In this document: piece by piece, positions 1 through 7,794 of the stretch | Position numbering within the stretch: the stretch's first letter is position 1 | Layout: the number at the start of each line of letters is the position of its first letter | Source of the DNA: an uncultured Sulfitobacter sp. | GTDB taxonomy: Bacteria; Pseudomonadota; Alphaproteobacteria; Rhodobacterales; Rhodobacteraceae | Direction of reading: 5' to 3' | NCBI GenBank assembly: GCA_937138475.1 | Contig: CAKZPD010000002.1 | Coordinates: forward strand, 1 to 47,215 | Length of the DNA: 47,215 bases | The notes under the pieces: model-generated | Database searches by the model: none | Told to the model about the DNA's origin: nothing | The model's input: only the letters and a program-made list of their open reading frames with translations | Translations under genes and position numbers: made by a program

Positions 1-915
1 CGAGGCAAAGCCGCAGGCCAGCGCCACGTTGATCACGCTCATGTCGGTTTGCATCAGCAGGTTGCGGGCCTTTTGCAAGCGCAGCTCCATGTAATAGCGC
101 TTGGGCGAACGGGTCAGATAGCGCCGGAACAGCCGCTCAAGCTGGCGGGTGGACATGCCAACATCCTTGGCCAGGGCGGACGGGCTGATCGGCTCTTCTA
201 TGTTGGCCTCCATCATCTGGATGACCAGGCTAAGCTTGGGGTGACGCACACCGATCCGGGTCGGAACCGACAGGCGCTGGGTATCCTGATCGGTGCGGAT
301 CGACGAATAAATCATCTGATCGGCGACTGAATTGGCCAAATCCTCGCCGTGTTCATCGGCAATCAATTTCAGCATCAGGTCGATGGACGATGTGCCGCCC
401 GCCGTCGACATCCGGTTTCCGTCGACGACAAAGACCGATTTTGTCAATTCGACCTCGTCGAATTCCTCGGCAAAGCTGTCTTGGTTTTCCCAATGGGTGG
501 TGGCGCGCTTGCCGTCCATCAGCCCGGCCTTGGCCAGCGAATAAACCGCGGTGCACAGCCCGCCCATGATGATGCCTTTTCGGGCCTCGCGGCGCAGCCA
601 TCCCAGCAACCGTTTGGTGGTGGCGCCCTGAACGTCGATGCCGCCACAAATCAAGACGGTATCGTCGCGGGCCAGATCCTCAAGATCGCCATCCAGCTTG
701 AACCCTGTTTCCGCCGAACAATTGATGAAATCGCCACCTTCGCCGACGATCCGCCACTCATACAAAGATTTTTGCGACATCCGGTTGGCAATGCGCAAGC
801 TTTCCACCGCCGAGGCAAAGCTCAGCATTGAAAAATTCGGCAGCAACACAAAGACAAAGCGGCGTGGCTTGTCTGGGGTGGGGGTGACGCGAACAGCAGA
901 GCGGGATTGCGGCAT
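1..915 (-). CDS. GlxA family transcriptional regulator (DJ-1/PfpI-like + AraC HTH), C-terminus cut by window edge
   Basis: The reading frame opens at an ATG at 915 and is still open at base 1, giving 305 visible residues. Residues about 18-185 look like a DJ-1/PfpI (glutamine-amidotransferase-like) ligand domain, with a nucleophile-elbow-like GGLCTAVYSLAKAG around Cys121. Residues from about 228 form an AraC-type DNA-binding domain: a first helix-turn-helix near 245-268 (ALAKDVGMSTRQLERLF), and a second that begins near 293 (VINVALACGFAS) and is truncated. This is the architecture of the GlxA/GbdR/CdhR group, several of whose members sense quaternary amines; the ligand here cannot be told. 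It is transcribed divergently from the DAHP synthase gene. Family is secure, effector unknown. Confidence 0.9.
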   Translation of the reverse strand, partial: MPQSRSAVRVTPTPDKPRRFVFVLLPNFSMLSFASAVESLRIANRMSQKSLYEWRIVGEGGDFINCSAETGFKLDGDLEDLARDDTVLICGGIDVQGATTKRLLGWLRREARKGIIMGGLCTAVYSLAKAGLMDGKRATTHWENQDSFAEEFDEVELTKSVFVVDGNRMSTAGGTSSIDLMLKLIADEHGEDLANSVADQMIYSSIRTDQDTQRLSVPTRIGVRHPKLSLVIQMMEANIEEPISPSALAKDVGMSTRQLERLFRRYLTRSPKRYYMELRLQKARNLLMQTDMSVINVALACGFAS

Positions 916-1075
916 GGGGGTCTCGGGTTGGGTGAAGCACGTAAAGGGACCATGCTCATGGTGCGAAAGCGGCGTCAAGAGGACGAATTTGTGATATGGT
1001 CTCTTGCCATCGGGTTTTGTATAGGTTCCAAAAGCGCGGGCAACAGCACCCGAAGCCACGGATCGGAGAAAAACA

Positions 1076-2449
1076 ATGAGCGAATGGACCAAGTCAAGCT
1101 GGCGCGCAAAGCCAAGAATCCAGATGCCCGATTATCCTGATCAGCAGGCGTTGCAATTGGTTGAAGCCCAGCTGTCCAAGTTTCCTTTGCTGGTCTTTGC
1201 GGGCGAGGCGCGCCGCCTCAAGAAACATCTGGCCGCTGCGGCGCGGGGCGAGGCGTTCCTGCTTCAGGGGGGCGATTGCGCCGAAAGCTTTGAGCAATTC
1301 AGCTCGGACGCTATTCGCGATACGTTCAAGATCATGCTGCAAATGGCGATCGTGCTGACCCATGGCGCCAAGGTGCCGGTGATCAAGGTGGGCCGGATGG
1401 CCGGGCAATTCGCCAAGCCGCGATCGGCCCCCACCGAGGTGATCGATGGCGTGGAATTGCCCAGCTATCGCGGTGATATCATCAATGATCTGGATTTCAC
1501 GTCGGCGGCGCGGATCCCTGATCCGTCCAAGATGATGCGGGCCTATACCCAGGCGGCGGCGACGCTGAACCTGTTGCGGGCGTTTTCGACCGGCGGTTAT
1601 GCGGATGTGCACCAGGTGCATTCCTGGACCTTGGGCTTTACCGAAACGGAAAAGGTCGATCGCTATCGCGAGATTGCGAACCGCATTTCCGACACGCTGG
1701 ATTTCATGGCGGCGGCCGGGGTGACATCCGATACCGCGCATACGCTCAAGACCGTCGAATTCTATACCAGCCACGAATCCCTGTTGCTGGAATACGAAGA
1801 GGCCCTGACCCGCGTGGACAGCACCACCGGTAAATGGCTGGCCGGTTCCGGGCATATGATCTGGATCGGGGATCGCACCCGTCAGCCGGATGGTGCCCAT
1901 GTCGAATTCGCCAGCGGTGTTCAAAACCCCATCGGCCTCAAATGCGGGCCCAGCATGACAGCCAGCGATCTTAAGGCGCTGATGGCCAAGCTGAACCCCA
2001 GCAACGAAGAAGGGCGCCTGACCCTGATCGCGCGATTTGGGGCGGGGTCGGTGGGGGATCATCTGCCGCGCCTGATCAAGGCGGTGCAGGAAGAAGGCGC
2101 CAATGTGCTTTGGACCTGCGATGCCATGCATGGCAATACGATCAAATCATCGACCGGATACAAGACCCGCCCGTTTGAATCGGTGCTGCGCGAGGTGCGC
2201 GAATTTTTCGCGGTGCACGGGGCCGAAGGGACTGTGCCGGGCGGGGTGCATTTCGAAATGACCGGCCAGGATGTGACCGAATGCACCGGCGGCGTGCGCG
2301 CCGTTAGCGAAGAAGACCTGTCGGACCGCTATCACACCGCTTGCGATCCGCGTTTGAACGCCAGCCAGTCGCTTGAACTGGCATTCCTTGTCGCCGAAGA
2401 GCTGACGCAGCGCCGCAACAAAGCCAACGCCGAGGCCGTGGGCGCCTGA
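1076..2449 (+). CDS. aroG: Class II 3-deoxy-7-phosphoheptulonate (DAHP) synthase
   Basis: It catalyses the first shikimate-pathway step, condensing phosphoenolpyruvate with erythrose 4-phosphate. The 457-residue protein has the usual length of plant-like class II enzymes. It shows characteristic segments: [14 protein letters not shown] near 80, [18 protein letters not shown] near 115, [11 protein letters not shown] near 350 and [15 protein letters not shown] near 390. These hold the conserved Cys, Arg, His, Glu and Asp residues that bind metal and substrates in the family. The ATG at 1076 follows a good ribosome site (GGAGA, about 8 bases upstream). The gene converges on the PAS-domain gene, whose stop codon begins on the next base after this one ends. 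It is the only aromatic-biosynthesis gene in the window. The symbol follows class II usage and is less certain than the function. Confidence 0.95.
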   Translation: MSEWTKSSWRAKPRIQMPDYPDQQALQLVEAQLSKFPLLVFAGEARRLKKHLAAAARGEAFLLQGGDCAESFEQFSSDAIRDTFKIMLQMAIVLTHGAKVPVIKVGRMAGQFAKPRSAPTEVIDGVELPSYRGDIINDLDFTSAARIPDPSKMMRAYTQAAATLNLLRAFSTGGYADVHQVHSWTLGFTETEKVDRYREIANRISDTLDFMAAAGVTSDTAHTLKTVEFYTSHESLLLEYEEALTRVDSTTGKWLAGSGHMIWIGDRTRQPDGAHVEFASGVQNPIGLKCGPSMTASDLKALMAKLNPSNEEGRLTLIARFGAGSVGDHLPRLIKAVQEEGANVLWTCDAMHGNTIKSSTGYKTRPFESVLREVREFFAVHGAEGTVPGGVHFEMTGQDVTECTGGVRAVSEEDLSDRYHTACDPRLNASQSLELAFLVAEELTQRRNKANAEAVGA

Positions 2450-3190
2450 TTATTCCTGGCCCGGTTGTTCCCTGTCGTCTTTGACAAGACGCAGGTAGGG
2501 AACGCTTGGGCTGACGTTTTTCGGGCGATTGACAAAGCGCGCGGCGGTTTCGGCAAAGCCGGCAACCGGCGCCGACGCGGTCTGACCCGGCGTTTGGCCT
2601 GAGGTATGCGCGGGTGTCTCGGCGGGGGTTTGGGCCGCCGCCGGGGTCAGGATCGGTTGCAGGTCGATTCTGTCGATGTCAAAGCGGCGCGGTGCGCTGG
2701 ATAAATCGCCGCGCGCCACGATGGCGCCCAGGATCCGGCTGACATCGCCCAAATCGCTTTTGAGCGGAAGCAAAAGCAGCCGCGCCTCAAGCGCTGGCTT
2801 GCTTAGGGTCTTGGGGGTTGATAAATACAGCGTCGCCTCGGCGGGGGTTTCGAACACTTCTTCCAAGGTATCGCTGATTTGGCGCCGCGATGCGGAATTC
2901 AGCAACGACCCCAAGGGCATGCCGCGCACTTCGGTTCCCGTCAGATCGCCAAGATGGCTGCCTGCGACCCGCACCCGCGCCACGCCGGGTGCGATGCGCT
3001 CGACAATAAATGAATACTCTAACGCGTTTTGCAGCCCACGGGGGTCGATCTCGGTGCGGTTCGGCATAAGGCGCCCGTTCCGCAGGGCGTCCCAATAGGC
3101 CCTGACCTGCGCCAAGGGCGAATAGCCCGCGTTTGATTGGTGCTGTGTCATTGAAATGACATTCTCTATGTTTTTAGTGAAATTGTCCAT
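2450..3190 (-). CDS. PAS domain-containing protein (PAS_5 / DUF1457 type)
   Basis: A 246-residue cytosolic protein. Residues about 20-160 match the alphaproteobacterial PAS_5-like family: a YWDALRNGRLMPNRTEIDP entry motif, then a hydrophobic PAS core (ARVRVAGSHLGDLTGTEVRGMPL). No kinase, cyclase or DNA-binding output domain follows. The C-terminal third is low-complexity and Thr/Pro/Gln rich (repeated Q/E-TP units), ending in SVPYLRLVKDDREQ. I chose the ATG at 3190 because AAGGCAG lies just upstream. Longer (3238) and shorter (3151) ATG starts also exist and have weaker sites. PAS_5 proteins are common in Rhodobacterales and mostly uncharacterised, so the sensed signal is unknown. Confidence 0.8.
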   Translation of the reverse strand: MDNFTKNIENVISMTQHQSNAGYSPLAQVRAYWDALRNGRLMPNRTEIDPRGLQNALEYSFIVERIAPGVARVRVAGSHLGDLTGTEVRGMPLGSLLNSASRRQISDTLEEVFETPAEATLYLSTPKTLSKPALEARLLLLPLKSDLGDVSRILGAIVARGDLSSAPRRFDIDRIDLQPILTPAAAQTPAETPAHTSGQTPGQTASAPVAGFAETAARFVNRPKNVSPSVPYLRLVKDDREQPGQE

Positions 3191-3436
3191 TGTATCTGCC
3201 TTATGAACCGAGATGAGGTGGTTTCTTGCCTCGGGCATCGGAATGAATTGCGTTCAGCGTTCTGCACGCGCAGAGAATTCGAGTTCGACGGAAATTTATC
3301 AAAAGTTTTCTCTAATTTCTGCAAAATCTCAATCTTTGGTTAACTCTTTGCGCTCTGGGCTGGGCGCGGGGTTGTCGGAGCCGGCAAAATCGCCATAACC
3401 AAGCCAGCATCGTGTTTGCATGTAAAGGAACTGCAT

Positions 3437-4327
3437 ATGATCCGTTCGATGACTGGGTTCGCGTCTTTGGGTGGGGCGCTGGCGCCACATCGCTGGAGCT
3501 GGGAGCTGCGCAGCGTCAACGGCAAGGGGCTGGATCTGCGCCTGCGTGTCCCTGATTGGATCGACGGGTTGGAAGGGGATTTGCGGGCGCTGCTGGGAAA
3601 GGCGGCGGCGCGGGGCAATCTGACCCTTGGCCTGCGGATCACGCGGGACGAGGCCCAAAGCAGCTTGGCGGTTAACCCGGCGCAGCTTGATGCGGTGCTG
3701 ACGGCGCTGGCCATGGTCGAGGCCCAGGCCAAAGATGCCGGTATCGCCCTGGCGCCGGCGTCGGCCAGCGATGTGCTGGGGGTGCGCGGTGTGCTTGAGC
3801 AGGTGATCGAGGTCGACGACGCGAGCGCGCTGAAATCGGCGCTGCTGCAAGAGGTGCCGCAACTGATCCAGGCGTTCAATCAAATGCGCGACACCGAAGG
3901 CGCGGCGTTGCACGGCCTGTTGACCGCACAGTTGCAGCAGATCGAAACCCTGACGCACAAGGCCCAGGTCGCCGCCGCTGACCGCAGCCCGCAGGCCAAA
4001 GCCCAGATGGCCCGCGCCTTGGCGGCGGTGATGGAAAATACCGACGGCACCGACCCACAGCGGATCGCGCAAGAATTGGCGTTGATTGCGGTCAAATCCG
4101 ATATCACCGAAGAAATCGACCGTCTGGGCGCCCATGTCGCCGCAGCGCGCGATTTGTTGCAAGGCCCAAGCCCCATCGGGCGCAAGCTGGATTTCCTGAT
4201 GCAGGAATTCAACCGCGAGGCCAATACCCTGTGCGCCAAGGCACAAAACAGCGCGCTGACGCAGATCGGGCTGGCGCTTAAGGCGGTGATCGATCAAATG
4301 CGCGAACAAGTCCAGAATGTGGAGTAA
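3437..4327 (+). CDS. YicC family protein (endoribonuclease-type)
   Basis: The protein begins MIRSMTGFASLGG, the hallmark N-terminus of the YicC/YloC family. That is why the ATG at 3437 was chosen over one seven codons upstream; AAGGAA precedes it. It is 296 residues long, typical for the family. The C-terminal DUF1732 region (about 205-296) contains the conserved sequence DITEEIDRLGAHV and later GRKLDFLMQEFNREANTLCAKA. E. coli YicC has been linked to RNA turnover and endoribonuclease activity; that is family knowledge, not visible here. It is the first gene of a run with gmk, which begins 6 bases after its stop, a pairing conserved in many proteobacteria. Confidence 0.93.
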   Translation: MIRSMTGFASLGGALAPHRWSWELRSVNGKGLDLRLRVPDWIDGLEGDLRALLGKAAARGNLTLGLRITRDEAQSSLAVNPAQLDAVLTALAMVEAQAKDAGIALAPASASDVLGVRGVLEQVIEVDDASALKSALLQEVPQLIQAFNQMRDTEGAALHGLLTAQLQQIETLTHKAQVAAADRSPQAKAQMARALAAVMENTDGTDPQRIAQELALIAVKSDITEEIDRLGAHVAAARDLLQGPSPIGRKLDFLMQEFNREANTLCAKAQNSALTQIGLALKAVIDQMREQVQNVE

Positions 4328-4333
4328 AACGAA

Positions 4334-4981
4334 ATGAGCCAGGAAAACCGCCGCGGATTGTTGATTATCCTCAGCTCGCCTTCGGGGGCGGGGAAATCCA
4401 CCCTGGCCCGGCGGCTGCGCGATTGGGACAAGGATATCGCCTTTTCGGTTTCGGCAACCACGCGGGCGCCGCGTCCGGGCGAGGTGGACGGGCGTGAATA
4501 CCTGTTCACAGACGAGGCACGCTTTAAGTCCATGGTCGCCAATGGCGATATGCTGGAACATGCGCATGTGTTCGGCAATTTCTATGGATCGCCCCGTGGC
4601 CCTGTGCAAGAGGCCATCGAACAGGGGCGGGATGTGCTGTTCGATATTGACTGGCAGGGCGCGCAGCAGATCAATAATTCGGCGCTTGGCATGCACACTT
4701 TGTCGATCTTTTTGCTGCCACCGTCGATCCCCGAGCTGCGCAACCGTTTGGAAAAGCGCGGTCAAGATGATGCCCAAACCATCGCCCGCCGGATGGAGAA
4801 AAGCTGGGACGAAATCAGCCATTGGGGCGGATATGATTTTGTGCTGGTCAATGACGATCTGGACGCCACCGAAGAAAAGCTTAAGACAATCATCACCGCC
4901 ACGCGCCTGCGCCGCAGCCAGCAACCCCAGCTGACCGCGCATGTGCGCAATCTGCAAACCCAGTTCGAGGATCTGTCATGA
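4334..4981 (+). CDS. gmk: Guanylate kinase
   Basis: It phosphorylates GMP to GDP with ATP in the cytosol, and so works downstream of guaB (10063). The 215 residues contain the P-loop SPSGAGKST (about 15-23) and the GMP-binding stretch [17 protein letters not shown] (about 38-55). The lid and core motifs [18 protein letters not shown] and [13 protein letters not shown] follow. The gene begins 6 bases after yicC; its ribosome site GGAG overlaps the end of yicC. Its stop overlaps the start of the next gene in an ATGA, implying translational coupling. Confidence 0.97.
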   Translation: MSQENRRGLLIILSSPSGAGKSTLARRLRDWDKDIAFSVSATTRAPRPGEVDGREYLFTDEARFKSMVANGDMLEHAHVFGNFYGSPRGPVQEAIEQGRDVLFDIDWQGAQQINNSALGMHTLSIFLLPPSIPELRNRLEKRGQDDAQTIARRMEKSWDEISHWGGYDFVLVNDDLDATEEKLKTIITATRLRRSQQPQLTAHVRNLQTQFEDLS

Positions 4982-5505
4982 CCCTATATGCCCTTGGTGA
5001 CGCTGTGCCCCAGATTGACGATGACAGCTGGATCGCACCCGATGCCAATGTGATCGGCCGGGTGATCCTTCGGGCCGGGGTGTCGGTCTGGTTCGGATCA
5101 ACCCTGCGCGGCGACAATGAGATGATCGAGATCGCAGAGGGCACAAATGTGCAGGAAAACTGCGTGTTTCACACGGATATGGGCAGCCCGCTGACCATCG
5201 GGCGCAATTGCACCATTGGCCACAAGGCAATGCTGCATGGCTGTGTGATCGGTGATAACACGCTGATCGGAATGGGGGCGACGGTGCTGAACAACGCGCG
5301 CATCGGCAAGAATTGCCTGATCGGTGCCGGGGCGTTGGTGACCGAAGGAAAGGAAATCCCCGACGGATCGCTGGTGATGGGCGCCCCTGCCAAAGTGGTG
5401 CGCCAACTGGACAGGGCAACCATCGACATGCTTACCGCCAGCGCGCTGAACTATCAAAACAATATGCAACGCTTCCGCCGCGATCTGCGGCGCATCGAGG
5501 GCTGA
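4978..5505 (+). CDS. Gamma-carbonic anhydrase family protein (left-handed beta-helix)
   Basis: A 175-residue protein made of hexapeptide repeats (for example [47 protein letters not shown]), which form a left-handed beta-helix. The three histidines expected to bind the active-site metal in the gamma-CA/YrdA/PaaY group are present, one in CVFHTDMG and two in [10 protein letters not shown]. It could be a CO2 hydratase or one of the related metal-binding thioesterase-like proteins; sequence alone does not decide. The start overlaps the gmk stop by 4 bases (ATGA). Confidence 0.9.
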   Translation: MTLYALGDAVPQIDDDSWIAPDANVIGRVILRAGVSVWFGSTLRGDNEMIEIAEGTNVQENCVFHTDMGSPLTIGRNCTIGHKAMLHGCVIGDNTLIGMGATVLNNARIGKNCLIGAGALVTEGKEIPDGSLVMGAPAKVVRQLDRATIDMLTASALNYQNNMQRFRRDLRRIEG

Positions 5506-5507
5506 TT

Positions 5508-6701
5508 ATGAAAAACGAAAAAGGATCCCTGATTCGTCCGGATGCGTTGCCTGCCTCGGCCAGTCGCCCGGTTGTGACCCCGCTCAGCCCGTCTGTGGTC
5601 TATGCCTCGGACACGCCCGACATGCTGGATCAGCAATACGAAGGCAAGCTGCAAGGCTATACCTATGCGCGGGAAGGCCAACCCAACGCCGATGTGGTCG
5701 GCGCGCGCCTTGACCGGCTGGAAGGGGCGCCGCATCCCGGTGTTGTCACCTCAAGCGGCATGGCGGCGGTGTCGGCGGTGTTGCTGGGGCTGACGCAGGC
5801 GGGCGATCATGTGATCGGCGGCAATCAGCTTTACGGGCGGTCTCTGCGCATGATGACAGAAGACCTGCCGCGGCTGGGAATTTCAACATCGCTGGTGGAC
5901 CCAAGCAACCTAGAGGCGATGCGCGCCGCGATCACCCCCCAAACGCGGGTGATCCTGGTGGAAACCGTGTCAAATCCAACCCTGCAAGTCGCTGATATCC
6001 ACGGGCTGGTGGCCCTTGCGCGCGAAACTGGGGTGCTGCTGGCGGTTGACAACACGTTCACCACACCGCGCGCGTTCCAACCGTTCGCGGCGGGGGCGGA
6101 TATCGTCATCCATTCGCTGACCAAGCTGCTGGCAGGGCACTCGGATGTGCTGCTGGGCTATGTGGCGGCCCGCGATGCGGCGCTGAACGACCGTTTGCGG
6201 GTGTTTTGCGTGACCACCGGCATGTCGCCCAGCCCCTTCGACAGCTGGCTTGCCGAACGCGGCATGTTGACGTTCGAGCTGCGCTTTGACCGCGCACAGG
6301 CCACAGCGGCGATCTTGGCAGATCACCTGGCAAGCCAGGCCGGGGTTCGGGCGGTGCTCTATCCTGGACGGCCTGACCACCCCGGTCATGAACGGGCACG
6401 CTCGTTGCTGGCGGGGAACTTCTGCAACATGGTTAGCTTTGAACTCGACGGTGGGCGTGCGGCGGCCAATGCCTTTACCCGCGCCGCAGAAGGGCTGTCC
6501 TTCGCGCCAACGCTAGGCGACGTCGGCACCACGATTTCTCACGCGGCCTCCTCATCGCACCGGACGCTAAGCCCGGAACAACGCGCGGCCCTTGGCATGA
6601 CCGAAGGGTTCTTCCGGGTTTCGGTCGGCCTAGAAGAGCCAAACAGCCTCTGCGCGATCTTTACCCAGGCCATCCGCGCTGCGATGGAAGGCAAAACCTA
6701 A
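5508..6701 (+). CDS. Trans-sulfuration PLP-dependent enzyme (cystathionine gamma-synthase/beta-lyase family)
   Basis: A 397-residue member of the Cys/Met metabolism PLP family. Visible signatures are TYAREGQPNADVVGARLDRLEG (phosphate and cofactor contacts), VVTSSGMAAVSAVL, the PLP-ring Asp in LLAVDNTFTTPRAFQPF, and the Schiff-base lysine in VIHSLTKLLAGHSDVLLG. Family members act as cystathionine gamma-synthase, cystathionine beta- or gamma-lyase, methionine gamma-lyase or sulfhydrylases, and motif reading does not separate these. It starts 2 bases after the carbonic anhydrase stop, so it probably ends the yicC-gmk-CA operon. A link to the methionine genes elsewhere in the window is possible but unproven. 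Confidence 0.92.
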   Translation: MKNEKGSLIRPDALPASASRPVVTPLSPSVVYASDTPDMLDQQYEGKLQGYTYAREGQPNADVVGARLDRLEGAPHPGVVTSSGMAAVSAVLLGLTQAGDHVIGGNQLYGRSLRMMTEDLPRLGISTSLVDPSNLEAMRAAITPQTRVILVETVSNPTLQVADIHGLVALARETGVLLAVDNTFTTPRAFQPFAAGADIVIHSLTKLLAGHSDVLLGYVAARDAALNDRLRVFCVTTGMSPSPFDSWLAERGMLTFELRFDRAQATAAILADHLASQAGVRAVLYPGRPDHPGHERARSLLAGNFCNMVSFELDGGRAAANAFTRAAEGLSFAPTLGDVGTTISHAASSSHRTLSPEQRAALGMTEGFFRVSVGLEEPNSLCAIFTQAIRAAMEGKT

Positions 6702-6836
6702 ACGCCATCATAGGGCCACTGCGCGAACACCGCTGCATAACCCGCCCCGGCGCAAATTCGGGCGGGATGGCCCTCAACCCTCGCGGCCACCACCGCTTGC
6801 CACACAGGCAAAAACCTCGCGCGGCTCATCCCCTTG

Positions 6837-6875
6837 CGCTTCTTTTGTTCTTAAATATCCCCGCCGGAGGCTCCC
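6837..6875 (-). repeat. Dispersed intergenic repeat, copy A
   Basis: The minus strand reads GGGAGCCTCCGGCGGGGATA, continuing TTTAAGAACAAAAGAAG. The same 36-base core occurs at 25080-25118 and 43288-43328. It lies between the PLP-enzyme gene and the convergent methyltransferase gene. Only here is the copy separated from both neighbouring stops, by 135 and 76 bases. A 7-base inverted repeat (CCCGCCC/GGGCGGG) lies nearby at about 6740-6766 without a T-run. Confidence 0.85.
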
Positions 6876-6951
6876 CAAGGCTCAACGCCGCGCTGCACCC
6901 AATGATGTGCCAAACCGGCACACAACTTGGCCTGGCAATGCTGCGTCAGCA

Positions 6952-7794
6952 TCACGGCTTGCGGGCGGCGTAAAACATGACCGCAGCGGGCAGTGCGATC
7001 TGGCCGCTGCCGGTGACATGCTGGGCCAAACCGGCGGCAATCTGGGTCTCCACCGCGCGCCGTTCGGCGTAATCGGCCTGAAAATAACGCAGGGCGCCGC
7101 CGGCCGGCCCCACATCGGCCATCAGGGCCGCCGTTTCGCCAAGGGTTCCGGGCGGCGTGATGGTGATTTCTTCGCAGGCGGAGGAAACCTGGGTCAGGCC
7201 GGCTGCGGCCAGAATGCCGGCCACCCTTTCGGGGGTGCGAAAGGCAAACGGTCCCGGCGCATCAGGGTCGGTTTTGGGCGGCGCGCCAAGAACCGCGCGC
7301 GCGGCGCGGGCGGGCAGGGTGAACCACGGGTTTTGCTCTGATCCGGCCCAACAGGCCAGGTGCAACCGCGCGCCGGAACGCATTGCCTTGGCGATATTGG
7401 CAAAGGCGCTCGGGGGGTCGTCAAAGAACATCGCGCCAAACCGCGAGATCACCACATCAAAGCTGCCTGGCGCAAAAGCCATATTCGCGGCATCGGCACA
7501 TAGAAACTCAAGCTGCTTTGCGTCGGTTTGCTGCTTTGCGGCGGCAATCATCGCGGGCGAAATATCAACCCCGGCCACATGTCCCGCCGGGCCAACCGCC
7601 TGCGCCGCCGCGCGGCTGGCGGCGCCCGTTCCACAACCAAGGTCCAAGACTTTGGCCTTAGGGGCAATTTGCGCATGTTCCAGCAGGCGATCCAGAACAG
7701 GGGCAAAATGGGCCGACAGGGCCCGATCATGGGCGACCCATTGCTGCCCGGCCTCTTGCGACCAAAACAGGCGCTGGTCCGAATTATCGCCCAT
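6952..7794 (-). CDS. Class I SAM-dependent methyltransferase
   Basis: A 280-residue soluble protein with a UbiE/Methyltransf_11-type Rossmann fold. Motif I is VLDLGCGTGAASRAA (about 49-63), the acidic ribose-binding strand is VAGVDISPAM, and motif post-I/II includes LEFLCADAANMAF. The substrate is not apparent. Its ATG overlaps the stop of the upstream corrinoid activator gene (TGATG at 7792-7796), which strongly suggests co-translation and hints at a role near cobalamin or methionine metabolism. That is inference from position; no family knowledge places this protein in corrinoid repair. Confidence 0.9.
   Translation of the reverse strand: MGDNSDQRLFWSQEAGQQWVAHDRALSAHFAPVLDRLLEHAQIAPKAKVLDLGCGTGAASRAAAQAVGPAGHVAGVDISPAMIAAAKQQTDAKQLEFLCADAANMAFAPGSFDVVISRFGAMFFDDPPSAFANIAKAMRSGARLHLACWAGSEQNPWFTLPARAARAVLGAPPKTDPDAPGPFAFRTPERVAGILAAAGLTQVSSACEEITITPPGTLGETAALMADVGPAGGALRYFQADYAERRAVETQIAAGLAQHVTGSGQIALPAAVMFYAARKP

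Noticed and set aside
1094..2131. A 345-codon minus-strand frame inside the DAHP synthase gene
   Set aside because: Antisense shadow; the plus frame has clear family motifs.
3329..4957. A 542-codon minus-strand frame opposite yicC and gmk
   Set aside because: Arg/Gln/His-rich shadow frame without motifs, fully antisense to two recognised genes.
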